13,460 bases of DNA from Opitutia bacterium (lineage in GTDB: Bacteria > Verrucomicrobiota > Verrucomicrobiia > Opitutales > UBA953): positions 1-13,460 of the forward strand of contig CANHHS010000036.1 in NCBI GenBank assembly GCA_947460445.1, read 5' to 3'. Shown here one piece after another: positions 1-8,369 of this stretch. Position 1 is the stretch's first letter, and each line of letters opens with the position of its first letter. Both the position numbers and the translations under genes were made by a program. Under the pieces are notes generated by a model. It made no database searches. It was not told where the DNA came from and saw only the letters and a program-made list of their open reading frames with translations.

Positions 1-1
1 T

Positions 2-3000
2 ATGAACATCCGCATTCACCGCACACTCCTCGTCGCCGCTGCCCTGCTCGGCACCGCCGCCTCTTCAGAGGCCTATTATTTAAATGATTGGGTTGTAAGT
101 GAGCCGCGTGCCTTTGACGGCGGTGGCGACGGAGTGGACAGCACGCTCTCCCTCAGTCTTAACACCACGCACGTGGATGCAGGTGTCTACGGTTATGCGA
201 CTACTTACTTTAATTGGGGCTACAATGGCAGCGGCTACCCGTATTCTGCGGCCAGATCGCGTCTATACGGTTCTTATGGCGGCATAAATTTTGGTGAAAG
301 CAACGGGAATGCGGAATCAGCAAGTTTCACTTACTACACAAACGGAGCTAATCCCTCATACAATACGTTTGAAATTATCCCTCTTGGGACAACGTCCGTT
401 GCGCAGAGCCTTTACCTGGAAAACGGTGGCGCTGATTATAACCGAGATATCTATGTCTATGAGCGCGCTTACCAAGTTGGGCGTTCTAACAACAGCACAG
501 GTCTTCAGAATTTTGGCTATAACTCGTCCTTCCAGACAGACAACTCTGAGACATTCGGTGGTGCGTATGGTACAGATGTCGCCGGTCGTTCCTATACAGC
601 CCTCAATGTGCTCGGAACTGCGCGTTATGACAATGGTGACGGCTATACAGATCTCGCAGGGTCTGTTGTTCGCAACGGCGACATCGCTCTTGGTATCACT
701 GGCAGCTTGGAAGGCCTTTATGCCAAGGATGGCGGCTGGCTCGACATCCGCGGCGACTTAACTGTCGGCGTCAACGGCACTGTCTATATTCGCGAAGGTG
801 AAATCACCTCCGATGTTTACACTCAATCGAACAACACGCGCATCGGCCACCTTGGTCGCACCAATTTCGAGGCAGATCTCGCTAATGGTGGAGAAGGTGC
901 ATCGTTCGGCCACGGCGGCATTCTCTCTGTTCGACAGCACTTCGCTCAAGACATGTACGCCACTGGAGACGAGACACTCGGATTCCGCGATGGCGCGGTA
1001 AATAATCAAGCCATCTACATCGATGGCGATGGCTTCCAGGGCGGTAATCCTGCAGCAGATAATGCCTTGGGTTCCTTGCGCAGCATTGCAGGTGATAACG
1101 TCCAAAACGGAAACATCGGCATTGGCTGGAATGACTCACAGTACACCACCATCGGTGTCGACAACGGTTCAACCCTCACCATCAACGGTCGAATCAATGG
1201 AGTGAACGGTATCTACTCAAATGCCAGCGACGATCTCGTTCTTAACGTCCGTAGTGGCGTCGGCTTCGGCGGAAACGGCACCGGACTTATCCTCAATGGC
1301 GACATCCGTTCGAGCGTCCGTGATGTCATTAAGACTAACTACGGTTTCGCTGTGCTCAACTCGGCGAATGCCATGTCGGGAAGCTACTACGCCACAAACG
1401 GTGTAACGGTCGTCCATAACGCTGGCGCCTTCGGTGCTAACACGGCCTACGCTGCTGGCGGCTTAATTGCCTTAGACGCTCGTGAGGTCTACCCGAACTA
1501 TCTCATGACCTTGGAGAATCCCTCCAGTACTGCAAATCTGACCATCGCTAATGATTTCGAGATTGGCGGCGGAACAGGCAGCTCCCCCGTTGCCTTCGGT
1601 GACCTATTTAATCTCTCCGGTAACAACAGTATCACCGGCACTGTTACCATCGGTACTGACGGTTATGTCGGTATATCGACCCCTACGAGCGACGGAAGCA
1701 TCGTAGTGATTAATGGCACGAGCCTCACGGTTGCAGGGCTCGATGCGAACAAGACGCTCATCGGTTACACTGCCCCTTTCACTAGCACGCTTACTATCAC
1801 TACTGTGAATGGAGGTGAAGGCGGAGAGTCCGAGACTATCAGTACCTTCCGCAATCTCGGAGACACTGGTTTGATCGACAAGGTGATTAAGGACGGAAAT
1901 GGCGATGCGTACCTCGGTACGGCTGGTGCCTCACTCTTAACCTTCGAGGTTAATGCAGGCCGCCTCTTTATCGACAGCCTCTCGACCGACGTGACCAACT
2001 TCGGCACCCTTGAGAAGACCGGTGATGCGGTTCTTATCATTCAAGACACCGCTGCTGAGCTCGACGCTCACTATGGTCGTTATAACGTTAACGACGGCAC
2101 CCTCGCCACCGCTCTTGGTGCGACTGCTGAAGGCGATGTCTATGTCTACGATAATGGCACGCTTGGTGGTAAGGGTAACTTCATTGGCAATGTCTTCCAG
2201 ACCGGCGGCTCTATTGCCCCTGGTTTCTCACCCGGTATTCTAACGGTCACTGGTAACTATTCCAACATTGGCGGCTCGCTCGACGTTGAGTTTGCAGGTA
2301 CCGGCGCCGCCGGCACAGCCTACGACCAGTATCGCGTGACTGGCTCGATTGTCGTGTCGAACACAGCCCCCGTGGACTACTCCGTCATCCGCTTCGCCGA
2401 TATTAATGGTTTCGAAGCTAAGCATGGTAACGTCTTCCAGGTCATCGCTGATGGCTCGGGTAATGCGCGCAATACCTTCGATAAGTTCGACCTATCACAA
2501 ACCGTTACTGCGCTCGGCGACCGCGTGCTCTTTGATCACTCAACTGGCAAGGCTTACGGCACAGGGTTACTGACGAATCAGAACTTCACGCACTACGCCA
2601 AGAACCGTAATCAGCGTGCAATCGGTCGCGCCCTCTGGATGGAGGCGATCGATTACGATAAATCGGGTATCGGTGGCGAGCTTCCTGCGAATTTCATCGC
2701 AAGCGCTTACAACCCACTTGCTGCAGCTGCTAAGGATGGCCTTAAGGCTTGGATTCTAACCACGCATGATGCTGTTCTTGGCGAGCAGTCAACTGACCTA
2801 GGCGCTGCTGCTGTGCAGATGCTCACAGCGCCTTCGGGTGCTACGGGTCTCGATTCGCTTTCGCCTGAGGCCTATTCTGGCTTCGGTGAAATTGCGGTTC
2901 GTCTGAATCGTAACATCGCCCAACTCGGGTCCACGGGTCGTCGATCGGGCGAAGAAGGCAAGTGGGGCTTCAACTTCGGCTACAGTGGTGAGCAACTGAC

Positions 3001-3814
3001 CTCTAGCTCGACTTCAGGTTACACTGGCTACAAGGCAACGAGCGACACTGCCTACCTTACGGGCGACTTTGCTCTCGGTAGCAATGCGCGCCTAAACCTA
3101 AGCGTAGGTATTGACGACGGTAAGGTCCAAGCAATCGACTTCACTGGCGACGCCAATACAACTGCCTTCGGCATTGGTCTTAGCGCCACTCCGGAGTCGA
3201 AGTCTGTGCGCTTCGATTTTGGTGTCTCGGTCAGCACCACAAACTTCGATGCCGTTCGTCAGGGCTCGTACATGAGTCAAGACAACCAAGATGCCTACGC
3301 TATTGCGGCCCGTCTGACGTTCCTTCCGAAGGAAGTGTCGGTCAACGGCATCGTGAAAGCGCGCGAGGCTTCGCCTTCCAAGGTCACTCTCATTCCTTAC
3401 GTCGGACTCTCCTATGCGACCACGGATGTGGAAGCTTTCAGTGAGGCTGATGTCGCTGGCGCTCAGCTGAGCGTCAAGGGCTTCAACCGTCAATCACTCG
3501 TCGGCGAGTTTGGTCTCAATGCCGAGTATACACTCAGCGAGAGAACAACTCTCACTGGCGTGTTTGCTTATGAGCACGAGTTCGATAACGGTGGCCATAC
3601 CGATATGACAGCAGAGTTTACGGACACAGGCGTTGATGATACTAAGTTCTCGATCCGCACTGACGGCTTCGGTGCAAACATCTTCCGCCTCGGTGTGGGT
3701 GTTCGCCAGGAACTCGGTGCTAAATCCTCATTCGGCCTGTCCTATGATGCGTTGTTTGGTAGCGGTCTCAGCTCTGGTCAGCACATCAAGGCCGACGTTT
3801 CATTCCGATTCTAA
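2..3814 (+). CDS. Autotransporter (type Va) with C-terminal outer-membrane beta-barrel
   Basis: This 1270-residue protein is a surface or secreted autotransporter. Residues 1-24 form a Sec signal peptide (basic MNIRIHR, hydrophobic LLVAAALLG, likely cleavage after SSEA). The passenger, about 25-850, is rich in Gly, Asn, Thr and Ser with short beta-strand repeats as in a beta-helix. The stretch at 699-755 (GTLGGKGNFIGN, then SIAPGFSPGILTVTGNY) is the conserved junction seen in many passengers. Residues 857-875 (TNQNFTHYAKNRNQRAIGRA) and 950-970 (LDSLSPEAY) match the helical linker before the barrel. The barrel is about 985-1270 and ends in the aromatic VSFRF expected for BAM recognition. I see no cysteine, as is usual for autotransporters. 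The ATG is at the very edge, so its ribosome binding site is not visible and an upstream start cannot be excluded, but the signal peptide supports this one. Passenger function is unknown; adhesion to glycans is only suggested by the neighbouring sialate genes. Confidence 0.9.
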   Translation: MNIRIHRTLLVAAALLGTAASSEAYYLNDWVVSEPRAFDGGGDGVDSTLSLSLNTTHVDAGVYGYATTYFNWGYNGSGYPYSAARSRLYGSYGGINFGESNGNAESASFTYYTNGANPSYNTFEIIPLGTTSVAQSLYLENGGADYNRDIYVYERAYQVGRSNNSTGLQNFGYNSSFQTDNSETFGGAYGTDVAGRSYTALNVLGTARYDNGDGYTDLAGSVVRNGDIALGITGSLEGLYAKDGGWLDIRGDLTVGVNGTVYIREGEITSDVYTQSNNTRIGHLGRTNFEADLANGGEGASFGHGGILSVRQHFAQDMYATGDETLGFRDGAVNNQAIYIDGDGFQGGNPAADNALGSLRSIAGDNVQNGNIGIGWNDSQYTTIGVDNGSTLTINGRINGVNGIYSNASDDLVLNVRSGVGFGGNGTGLILNGDIRSSVRDVIKTNYGFAVLNSANAMSGSYYATNGVTVVHNAGAFGANTAYAAGGLIALDAREVYPNYLMTLENPSSTANLTIANDFEIGGGTGSSPVAFGDLFNLSGNNSITGTVTIGTDGYVGISTPTSDGSIVVINGTSLTVAGLDANKTLIGYTAPFTSTLTITTVNGGEGGESETISTFRNLGDTGLIDKVIKDGNGDAYLGTAGASLLTFEVNAGRLFIDSLSTDVTNFGTLEKTGDAVLIIQDTAAELDAHYGRYNVNDGTLATALGATAEGDVYVYDNGTLGGKGNFIGNVFQTGGSIAPGFSPGILTVTGNYSNIGGSLDVEFAGTGAAGTAYDQYRVTGSIVVSNTAPVDYSVIRFADINGFEAKHGNVFQVIADGSGNARNTFDKFDLSQTVTALGDRVLFDHSTGKAYGTGLLTNQNFTHYAKNRNQRAIGRALWMEAIDYDKSGIGGELPANFIASAYNPLAAAAKDGLKAWILTTHDAVLGEQSTDLGAAAVQMLTAPSGATGLDSLSPEAYSGFGEIAVRLNRNIAQLGSTGRRSGEEGKWGFNFGYSGEQLTSSSTSGYTGYKATSDTAYLTGDFALGSNARLNLSVGIDDGKVQAIDFTGDANTTAFGIGLSATPESKSVRFDFGVSVSTTNFDAVRQGSYMSQDNQDAYAIAARLTFLPKEVSVNGIVKAREASPSKVTLIPYVGLSYATTDVEAFSEADVAGAQLSVKGFNRQSLVGEFGLNAEYTLSERTTLTGVFAYEHEFDNGGHTDMTAEFTDTGVDDTKFSIRTDGFGANIFRLGVGVRQELGAKSSFGLSYDALFGSGLSSGQHIKADVSFRF

Positions 3815-3836
3815 GGTAATCGATAACGATTGCATC

Positions 3837-3864
3837 AGGGCCGCCCTTCGGGGCGGCCCTTTTT
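3837..3864 (+). terminator. Rho-independent terminator of the autotransporter gene
   Basis: A perfect 10-bp GC-rich stem (AGGGCCGCCC pairing with GGGCGGCCCT) closes on a TTCG tetraloop at 3847-3850 and runs into a T tract (3860-3864). It lies 22 bp after the autotransporter stop codon. UUCG loops are exceptionally stable, so this should separate the autotransporter from the epimerase unit. The stem is symmetrical, but only the plus-strand side has the T run, so it acts in the plus direction. Confidence 0.93.
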
Positions 3865-3871
3865 CTTGCCG

Positions 3872-3900
3872 TTGACCCCGTCGTTACCTTTGCCACTTTG
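3872..3900 (+). promoter_or_regulatory. Possible promoter of the epimerase unit
   Basis: Only 41 bp separate the terminator from the epimerase GTG, so a promoter is expected here. TTGACC at 3872-3877 resembles a -35 element. TACCTTTG at 3885-3892 fits the TAnnTTTG -7 motif described for Bacteroidota, while ACTTTG at 3895-3900 sits 17 bp from TTGACC. I cannot decide between these. Either reading puts the transcript start very close to the GTG and there is no purine-rich Shine-Dalgarno sequence, so the mRNA may be leaderless. Confidence 0.3.
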
Positions 3901-3905
3901 GCGGT

Positions 3906-5105
3906 GTGACCACGCTGTACTTAAAAGAACGCCGCGCCGAATTACTCAAGGACTACCGCGATGGCCTGTTGAGGGATGTGATGCCTTTCTGGTTAAAGCA
4001 TGGCGTCGATCGCGAACATGGCGGCATCCTGACTTCCCTTGGCCGTAAGGGTGAGCTCCTTGACTCCGACAAGTCGGTCTGGTTTCAAGGCCGTGCCGGT
4101 TGGACCTTTGGAAATCTCTATAACACCGTTGAAAAGAAACCCGAGTGGTTAGACGCCTCTCTTTCCTGTGCTCGATTCCTCCGCGACAAATGCGCTGATT
4201 CTACAGGCAAACTCCATTTTACCGTCACGCGCGAAGGTAAGCCATTGCGCATGCGTCGGTATGTTTTCTCTGAGTGTTTTGCTGCGATTGGGTATGGCGA
4301 AGCCTTCCGGGCAACCGGTGAAGTAGAATGGCGCGATCGATCCCTGGCCGCCTACGACACCTTCCTTAAGTTTAATCGCGAGCCAGGACACATTGCTCCT
4401 AAAGTTGACCCAAGCACACGACCGGCGCGCGGCCTATCGCCGTTGATGATGACGTTGGTGACTGCCCAAGATATGCGCGAAAGCTTAGGCGACGTCACCG
4501 TACGCGGAAAGTCCCTCACCGATTGGGCGTCGATTGCGATTGATGATATTCGGACTTATTTCGTTAAGCCTGACCTCAAAGTAGTCATGGAAATGGTCGG
4601 GCCTAAGGGAGAAATCTACGACCATTTTGATGGTCGCCTGCTCAATCCAGGTCATGCGATTGAGGCCGCTTGGTTTATTCTCCGCGAAGCGCGTCACCGC
4701 GGCGACGCTGCGATGGCCAAGCTCGGTCTCGAAATGCTCGATTGGATGTGGGAGCGCGGCTGGGACAAGGAGCACGGCGGCATCCTTTATTTCACAGATC
4801 TCATGGGTAAGCCCATTCAAGAGTACTGGCATTTCATGAAGTTCTGGTGGCCGCACAATGAAGCGATTATCGCTACGCTCATGGCGCATGTACACACGGG
4901 CGATGCCAAGTATGCGGAGATGCATCGCCAGGTACATGATTGGTCTTATGCGCATTTCCCTGACCGTGAGCATGGAGAGTGGTATGGTTATTTAGACCGC
5001 CAGGGACGTCCAACGACTGAACTTAAAGGCAATATGTGGAAAGGGCCTTTCCACATGCCTCGTCAAAAGCTGGTGTGCTGGAAGTTGCTTGAGGGTAAGG
5101 CATGA
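3906..5105 (+). CDS. N-acylglucosamine 2-epimerase (AGE family), likely ManNAc to GlcNAc
   Basis: This 399-residue cytoplasmic enzyme belongs to the AGE/renin-binding-protein family, (alpha/alpha)6 barrels that interconvert ManNAc and GlcNAc. Family signatures run the whole length: HGVDREHGGILTSL (32-45), VWFQGRAGW (58-66), RRYVFSECFAAIGYGEA (117-133), LNPGHAIEAAW (246-256), WWPHNEAI (314-321) and GPFHMPRQ (380-387). H250 and H383 correspond to the two catalytic histidines established in this family. The length is normal (about 390-430). The GTG start is preferred to the ATG at residue 26 because residues 7-30 align with the first helix of animal AGE; no clear Shine-Dalgarno is present. The stop overlaps the next start (ATGA). 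With a sialate lyase nearby, this is most likely the ManNAc-recycling step, as in Bacteroides, replacing NanK/NanE. Cellobiose or mannose epimerases share the fold, so substrate is inferred from context. Confidence 0.9.
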   Translation: MTTLYLKERRAELLKDYRDGLLRDVMPFWLKHGVDREHGGILTSLGRKGELLDSDKSVWFQGRAGWTFGNLYNTVEKKPEWLDASLSCARFLRDKCADSTGKLHFTVTREGKPLRMRRYVFSECFAAIGYGEAFRATGEVEWRDRSLAAYDTFLKFNREPGHIAPKVDPSTRPARGLSPLMMTLVTAQDMRESLGDVTVRGKSLTDWASIAIDDIRTYFVKPDLKVVMEMVGPKGEIYDHFDGRLLNPGHAIEAAWFILREARHRGDAAMAKLGLEMLDWMWERGWDKEHGGILYFTDLMGKPIQEYWHFMKFWWPHNEAIIATLMAHVHTGDAKYAEMHRQVHDWSYAHFPDREHGEWYGYLDRQGRPTTELKGNMWKGPFHMPRQKLVCWKLLEGKA

Positions 5106-5716
5106 GCGAACCCGAGCGCTGCCTGAATTGTCGTCGACCCCTTCCTGTCGACTGGTTGCGAACACGTGGCTGTCCTTGGTGCAATCCCTCGGGCGCTGCC
5201 ACCGATGCCGCTGCCGATAGAGCCTTGGCCGGAACGGGACATCCGAAGGTCACCCAGCGCACCGAGGGTAATGATGTCGTCCTTGGTACGCGTCTTTCGA
5301 CAACCTTCGGGTGGGTTTGGTTGACGCTTAGTCTAGTGATTTTTGGTGGCATCTTTATTTCCCTGTTATCGAAACCTGACGCAGCCTCCTTTGCTGTAGT
5401 CGGTGTCTTCGGGGGGTTCTTTGTCTTCTTTGGTTTAGCTTTCTCCGTCGGGACTTATCGGATTCGGTTGCAGTCCGAGTGGGTGACGGTGCGCTGGCGT
5501 ATTCTAGGTCCACTAGGTTGGACATGGACGCTGAAAGCCGGAGAATTAGTTGACGTCTTTCTCGCGTATCGCGGCGCAGACTCCAATAACCGTCCCGAAT
5601 TAGCGGTGGTGATAATCTCAGATAATAAAGAGATTAGTTTCGGTAGTTTTCTTTCTGACGATGTGAAGGCTGTGCTCGCTGCGATGATTCGCAACTACTA
5701 CGCGCCCCTCACTTAA
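5102..5716 (+). CDS. Unrecognised zinc-ribbon, two-TM membrane protein
   Basis: I do not recognise this 204-residue protein by function. The N-terminus carries two CXXC knuckles (C7-X2-C10 and C24-X2-C27, 13 residues apart), which suggests a zinc ribbon. Residues about 69-88 and 94-117 are two hydrophobic membrane segments joined by a very short loop, a hairpin that leaves both termini on the same side, presumably the cytoplasm. Residues about 118-204 alternate beta-strand-like stretches (TYRIRLQSEWVTVRW, ELAVVIISDN, ISFGSF) and end in a helix, which resembles bacterial PH-like domains; this is a guess from pattern. The ATG overlaps the epimerase stop by 4 bp, so it is translationally coupled to that gene, and its 3' end overlaps the convergent esterase gene by 8 bp. 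A direct role in sialate metabolism is not evident; it may be a membrane or stress accessory protein. Confidence 0.72.
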   Translation: MSEPERCLNCRRPLPVDWLRTRGCPWCNPSGAATDAAADRALAGTGHPKVTQRTEGNDVVLGTRLSTTFGWVWLTLSLVIFGGIFISLLSKPDAASFAVVGVFGGFFVFFGLAFSVGTYRIRLQSEWVTVRWRILGPLGWTWTLKAGELVDVFLAYRGADSNNRPELAVVIISDNKEISFGSFLSDDVKAVLAAMIRNYYAPLT

Positions 5717-7220
5717 CCTCGATCTGGAATGTCGACGCAGGTAGTCCTTGGCTATTCACCAGATTGCCCTGTGACCACGGAACCCAGCCGTAGCGGACAG
5801 CTTTAGGGTCCTTGACGGGCGAAACCACAATCATCGTCTCTCCTTGCAGGGTCGCCGTAGCTGCTGAGAAGGCGCCGTCTGCGCCCGCAACTTCTACCTC
5901 GCGTACAGGCGTCTTGTCTGAGGTCCCTAGCCCTACACCGAAGTTAAACTTAACCGTAATCTTTGAGCCTTGTACCGTCGCAGAAGTTGCCAGTGGTCCA
6001 GATGCCACAACTTGCTTTTGTCCGTAAACAAAGTTGAGCGCCCAACGAGCCAATCGCTCACCGACTGTCTTCTTGTCGCGTGGGTGTACGTCATTCTTGG
6101 CCCCAATATCGCTACTTACGGCCATACCAGATCCGGTAATCTCTGTTAGCAGGCGGCGCTGGTTGTCCCGAAACATGGGCCATTGCTGTGACTTGTAGCC
6201 GGTGGTGTCGATGGATGACAGCTGGACCCATAGGAATGGCGCCTCGGGCTGCTTCCACTGTGCGCGCCAGTCTGCCACCATTAGTTTGAGAAGGGTCGGA
6301 TACTCGCGTGCGGAAGGCTCGCTCAACGAGTTACTCTCTCCTTGGTACCAGAGGAATCCCTTCACTGGCATCCAAGTCGACAGTCCTGGGCCCGCTGCCC
6401 AGGCAAAGCCAGGTTTGTAGAAGTGGTTGATGCCCATTGCGTCGCGCGGTGACTGTGCCTTGCCGAAATGCTCGCGAGCGCGCAGTCGCACCCAGCTATC
6501 GATGGCAGGGTTCTTTTCCCAGTCACCTTTGAGTTTGGCTGCTAAGGAAGCCTCTGCAGCCATGGCCTCTGGTCGGATGAAGGTCTCGATAGGGGCTCCA
6601 CCGATGGACCAACTAATCATTCCTACTGGAACTTTGGTGGATGCCTGAATGCGTTGAGCGAACCACCAGCCGACGGCGCTGAACTGTGGGGCAGATTTCG
6701 GTCCATTGACTGACCACTCGCCCTTAAAGAAACGCCCAGGTGTCATGTCCTGAAGTTGTTCAGCGCTCAGGGCTTTCTTGCCGTATTGTCCCGGGAAGGT
6801 GTGGTTGCGCAGGCGAATCTCAGTATTTGGGCTAGCAAGCATCTTGGATGCCTCCTGGACATTCGCGTCCTTCTGGAGCGGCCACTCCATATTGGATTGG
6901 CCAGCACAGACCCAGACGTCGCCAAATAGGATATCGTTTAAGACTACCTGTGCAGAGCCTGCTTTCGCCTTAAGCACAACGGGTGCACTGTTTGCTGGAC
7001 GTGCCCGAAAACGTGCTTCCCAGTCCCCTGTTGAATTCGCGGTGGTCGACTGTTGTTCGCTACCAAGTGAAACTTGAATGAGTTCGTTTGGGTTAGCTAT
7101 TCCGCGAATGACAACGGGCTGATCCCGTTGGAGCACCATATGCTCACCCAGAAGTGGATCCAAGGTTAACCCCTGAACCGCGGCCGCTGTTAAAATAAGC
7201 AGTGCGGTTAAGTGGCGCAC
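5709..7220 (-). CDS. Exported sialate O-acetylesterase (SASA/SGNH superfamily)
   Basis: This 503-residue enzyme should remove O-acetyl groups from sialic acids in the periplasm or at the surface. A signal peptide covers residues 1-17 (hydrophobic LTALLILTAAAVQG). The SASA core shows the nucleophile block GDVWVCAGQSNM (100-111, Ser109), the SWSIGGAPIE block (203-212), the FLWYQGESNS block (289-298) and the Asp/His block SDIGAKNDVHPRDKK (370-384, D377, H379). A jelly-roll-like region precedes the core (20-95) and a beta-rich tail follows (about 405-503), as in typical 480-650-residue family members. The start is a GTG one base after the sialidase stop, with AAGGGAGAG just upstream. It is the last gene of the minus-strand operon and no terminator follows before the convergent gene. 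Xylan acetylesterases share the fold; the sialidase and lyase in the operon favour sialate. Confidence 0.88.
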   Translation of the reverse strand: MRHLTALLILTAAAVQGLTLDPLLGEHMVLQRDQPVVIRGIANPNELIQVSLGSEQQSTTANSTGDWEARFRARPANSAPVVLKAKAGSAQVVLNDILFGDVWVCAGQSNMEWPLQKDANVQEASKMLASPNTEIRLRNHTFPGQYGKKALSAEQLQDMTPGRFFKGEWSVNGPKSAPQFSAVGWWFAQRIQASTKVPVGMISWSIGGAPIETFIRPEAMAAEASLAAKLKGDWEKNPAIDSWVRLRAREHFGKAQSPRDAMGINHFYKPGFAWAAGPGLSTWMPVKGFLWYQGESNSLSEPSAREYPTLLKLMVADWRAQWKQPEAPFLWVQLSSIDTTGYKSQQWPMFRDNQRRLLTEITGSGMAVSSDIGAKNDVHPRDKKTVGERLARWALNFVYGQKQVVASGPLATSATVQGSKITVKFNFGVGLGTSDKTPVREVEVAGADGAFSAATATLQGETMIVVSPVKDPKAVRYGWVPWSQGNLVNSQGLPASTFQIEVK

Positions 7221-7221
7221 C

Positions 7222-8313
7222 TTACTCTCCCTTTTCTAACCAAGCGATATCGACACTGGTAAAGAGCAGCGTCTTGCCGTCGTTAGGTTCGTAGAGCACG
7301 CCAATGCGACCGTCCTTCATGAGTGCAATCGAGCTGTAGGCGAAAGGCCCTGGGACGAGTACCCGCGACTTATCCCAAGTCTTACCGTCGTTTGTCGAGA
7401 TACGGATGGTTCCCTTAGATCTGGCTCCACCTGTTGGCCCGAGAACGACAATGCGAGGCTTGTTGCCAGGGATGGTTATGAGTGAGTTCTGGCAGTCGGG
7501 TCCCGGCATGCCTGGATCATCCGTGGCACTGGTCCAGCTCTCACCGCCGTTGGTCGACCAGGCTACTTTGCGAAAGTTTCCGCCCTTCCATTTACGGGAG
7601 TTCAAGTAAAGTCCGCCGTTTGAAGTCTCACAGACCTGGACTTCATTGAGCTCCATTTTCTCCTGCGGTACGTTGTCACCGCGTTTCCAGGTTTTGCCTG
7701 CGTCATCCGAGTAAGCGACCCAGTTGAAGAAGCTTCCACCTTCCTTGGAGTTAAAAGGCATGATGAGCCGGCCGGCCTTGGCTCCTTTGCTAATCTGAAT
7801 ACCGATGCCTGGTCCAGATGCCGTGGTTGTTGAGTTGTCAGGCTTAAGATTAGAGACGTCGACTGGCTTTGACCAGGTGCGCCCATCGTCATCGGATGTG
7901 ACGTAACCAATTTTATTTGGGCCTTCAGGTCCTGTCTTTACGCCTTTGCTAAACTGTCCGACGCCAGGAGGGTAGGTTTGGAAGAAGAGAAAAATACGAC
8001 CACTCTTGGATTCTTGCACGAAGCAGGGGTTGTTTAAACAAGTTGCGCCTTGTTCGAGAATAACCTCGGACTTCGACCAAGTCTTTCCGTTGTCTGTTGA
8101 GCGACGGAGAATGTAATCATTCTCCGCTTGATCGTGGGCCTTGTTTCGTCCCTCGGCTGCTGCAAGTAAGGTGCCCTTGGTCGTGCACAGTAATGCAGGG
8201 ATACGGATTGACGGGAACTTATCCGTTTCTCCGGCCTTGAAGACAACCGTCGGCGGCGTGGGGTCCGCAGAGACACAAAGTGCAAGGAATAATGGAAGAA
8301 TGTGGAGACGCAT
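7222..8313 (-). CDS. nanH: Exported exo-alpha-sialidase (GH33, six-bladed propeller)
   Basis: This 363-residue enzyme cleaves terminal sialic acids from glycans. The signal peptide is residues 1-16 (LHILPLFLALCVSA). Sialidase hallmarks follow in order: SIRIPAL (35-41, the RIP arginine R37), AEGRNKAHDQ (53-62, R56 and candidate acid/base D61), NEVQV (223-227, E224 partner of the nucleophile), NSRKW (238-242, R240), R304 as a candidate for the third arginine, and PFAYSSIA (323-330, nucleophile Y326). Five Asp boxes are visible: STDNGKTW (72), TSDDDGRTW (139), YSDDAGKTW (201), STNGGESW (253) and STNDGKTW (306). The length fits a bare catalytic propeller with no lectin or carbohydrate-binding module. 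C14 is not in a good lipobox (LALC), so a lipoprotein is unlikely. The ATG is preceded by CCTCCCC, no Shine-Dalgarno. It starts 56 bp after the SGNH gene and ends one base before the O-acetylesterase. Confidence 0.93.
   Translation of the reverse strand: MRLHILPLFLALCVSADPTPPTVVFKAGETDKFPSIRIPALLCTTKGTLLAAAEGRNKAHDQAENDYILRRSTDNGKTWSKSEVILEQGATCLNNPCFVQESKSGRIFLFFQTYPPGVGQFSKGVKTGPEGPNKIGYVTSDDDGRTWSKPVDVSNLKPDNSTTTASGPGIGIQISKGAKAGRLIMPFNSKEGGSFFNWVAYSDDAGKTWKRGDNVPQEKMELNEVQVCETSNGGLYLNSRKWKGGNFRKVAWSTNGGESWTSATDDPGMPGPDCQNSLITIPGNKPRIVVLGPTGGARSKGTIRISTNDGKTWDKSRVLVPGPFAYSSIALMKDGRIGVLYEPNDGKTLLFTSVDIAWLEKGE
7225..7233 (-). promoter_or_regulatory. Ribosome binding site of the O-acetylesterase gene
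   Basis: Read on the minus strand this is AAGGGAGAG, a good Shine-Dalgarno four bases before the GTG at 7220-7218. It lies inside the last codons of the sialidase gene. It decides the GTG start and indicates reinitiation or coupling, in contrast to the sialidase itself, which has no visible Shine-Dalgarno. Confidence 0.55.
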
Positions 8314-8369
8314 AAGGGGAGGTTATTGAGACAGCCGTGAGGCGGTGCAGGTTCCGCTACCCAGTAGGC

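Noticed and set aside
3098..3493. Minus-strand open frame of 131 codons within the autotransporter barrel.
   Set aside because: It is antisense to a well-supported beta-barrel and has no recognisable motif or start signal.
3818..3831. Palindrome AATCG-ATAA-CGATT, reminiscent of a small operator.
   Set aside because: It lies between the autotransporter stop codon and its terminator, not near a promoter, and is short enough to arise by chance.
4485..4973. Long open frame of 162 codons on the minus strand inside the epimerase gene.
   Set aside because: The plus-strand frame has unmistakable AGE motifs throughout; the antisense frame resembles no protein family.
7222..8313. Sialidase as a lipoprotein, from Cys14 in its signal peptide.
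   Set aside because: The residues before the cysteine (LAL) do not fit a lipobox, which needs a small residue at -1; cleavage after VSA is more likely.
8314..8369. Spacer between SGNH and sialidase genes as a structured element or internal promoter.
   Set aside because: Only 3-4 bp stems (CTAC/GTAG, GCGG/CCGC) are visible and no convincing promoter elements; nothing beyond chance.
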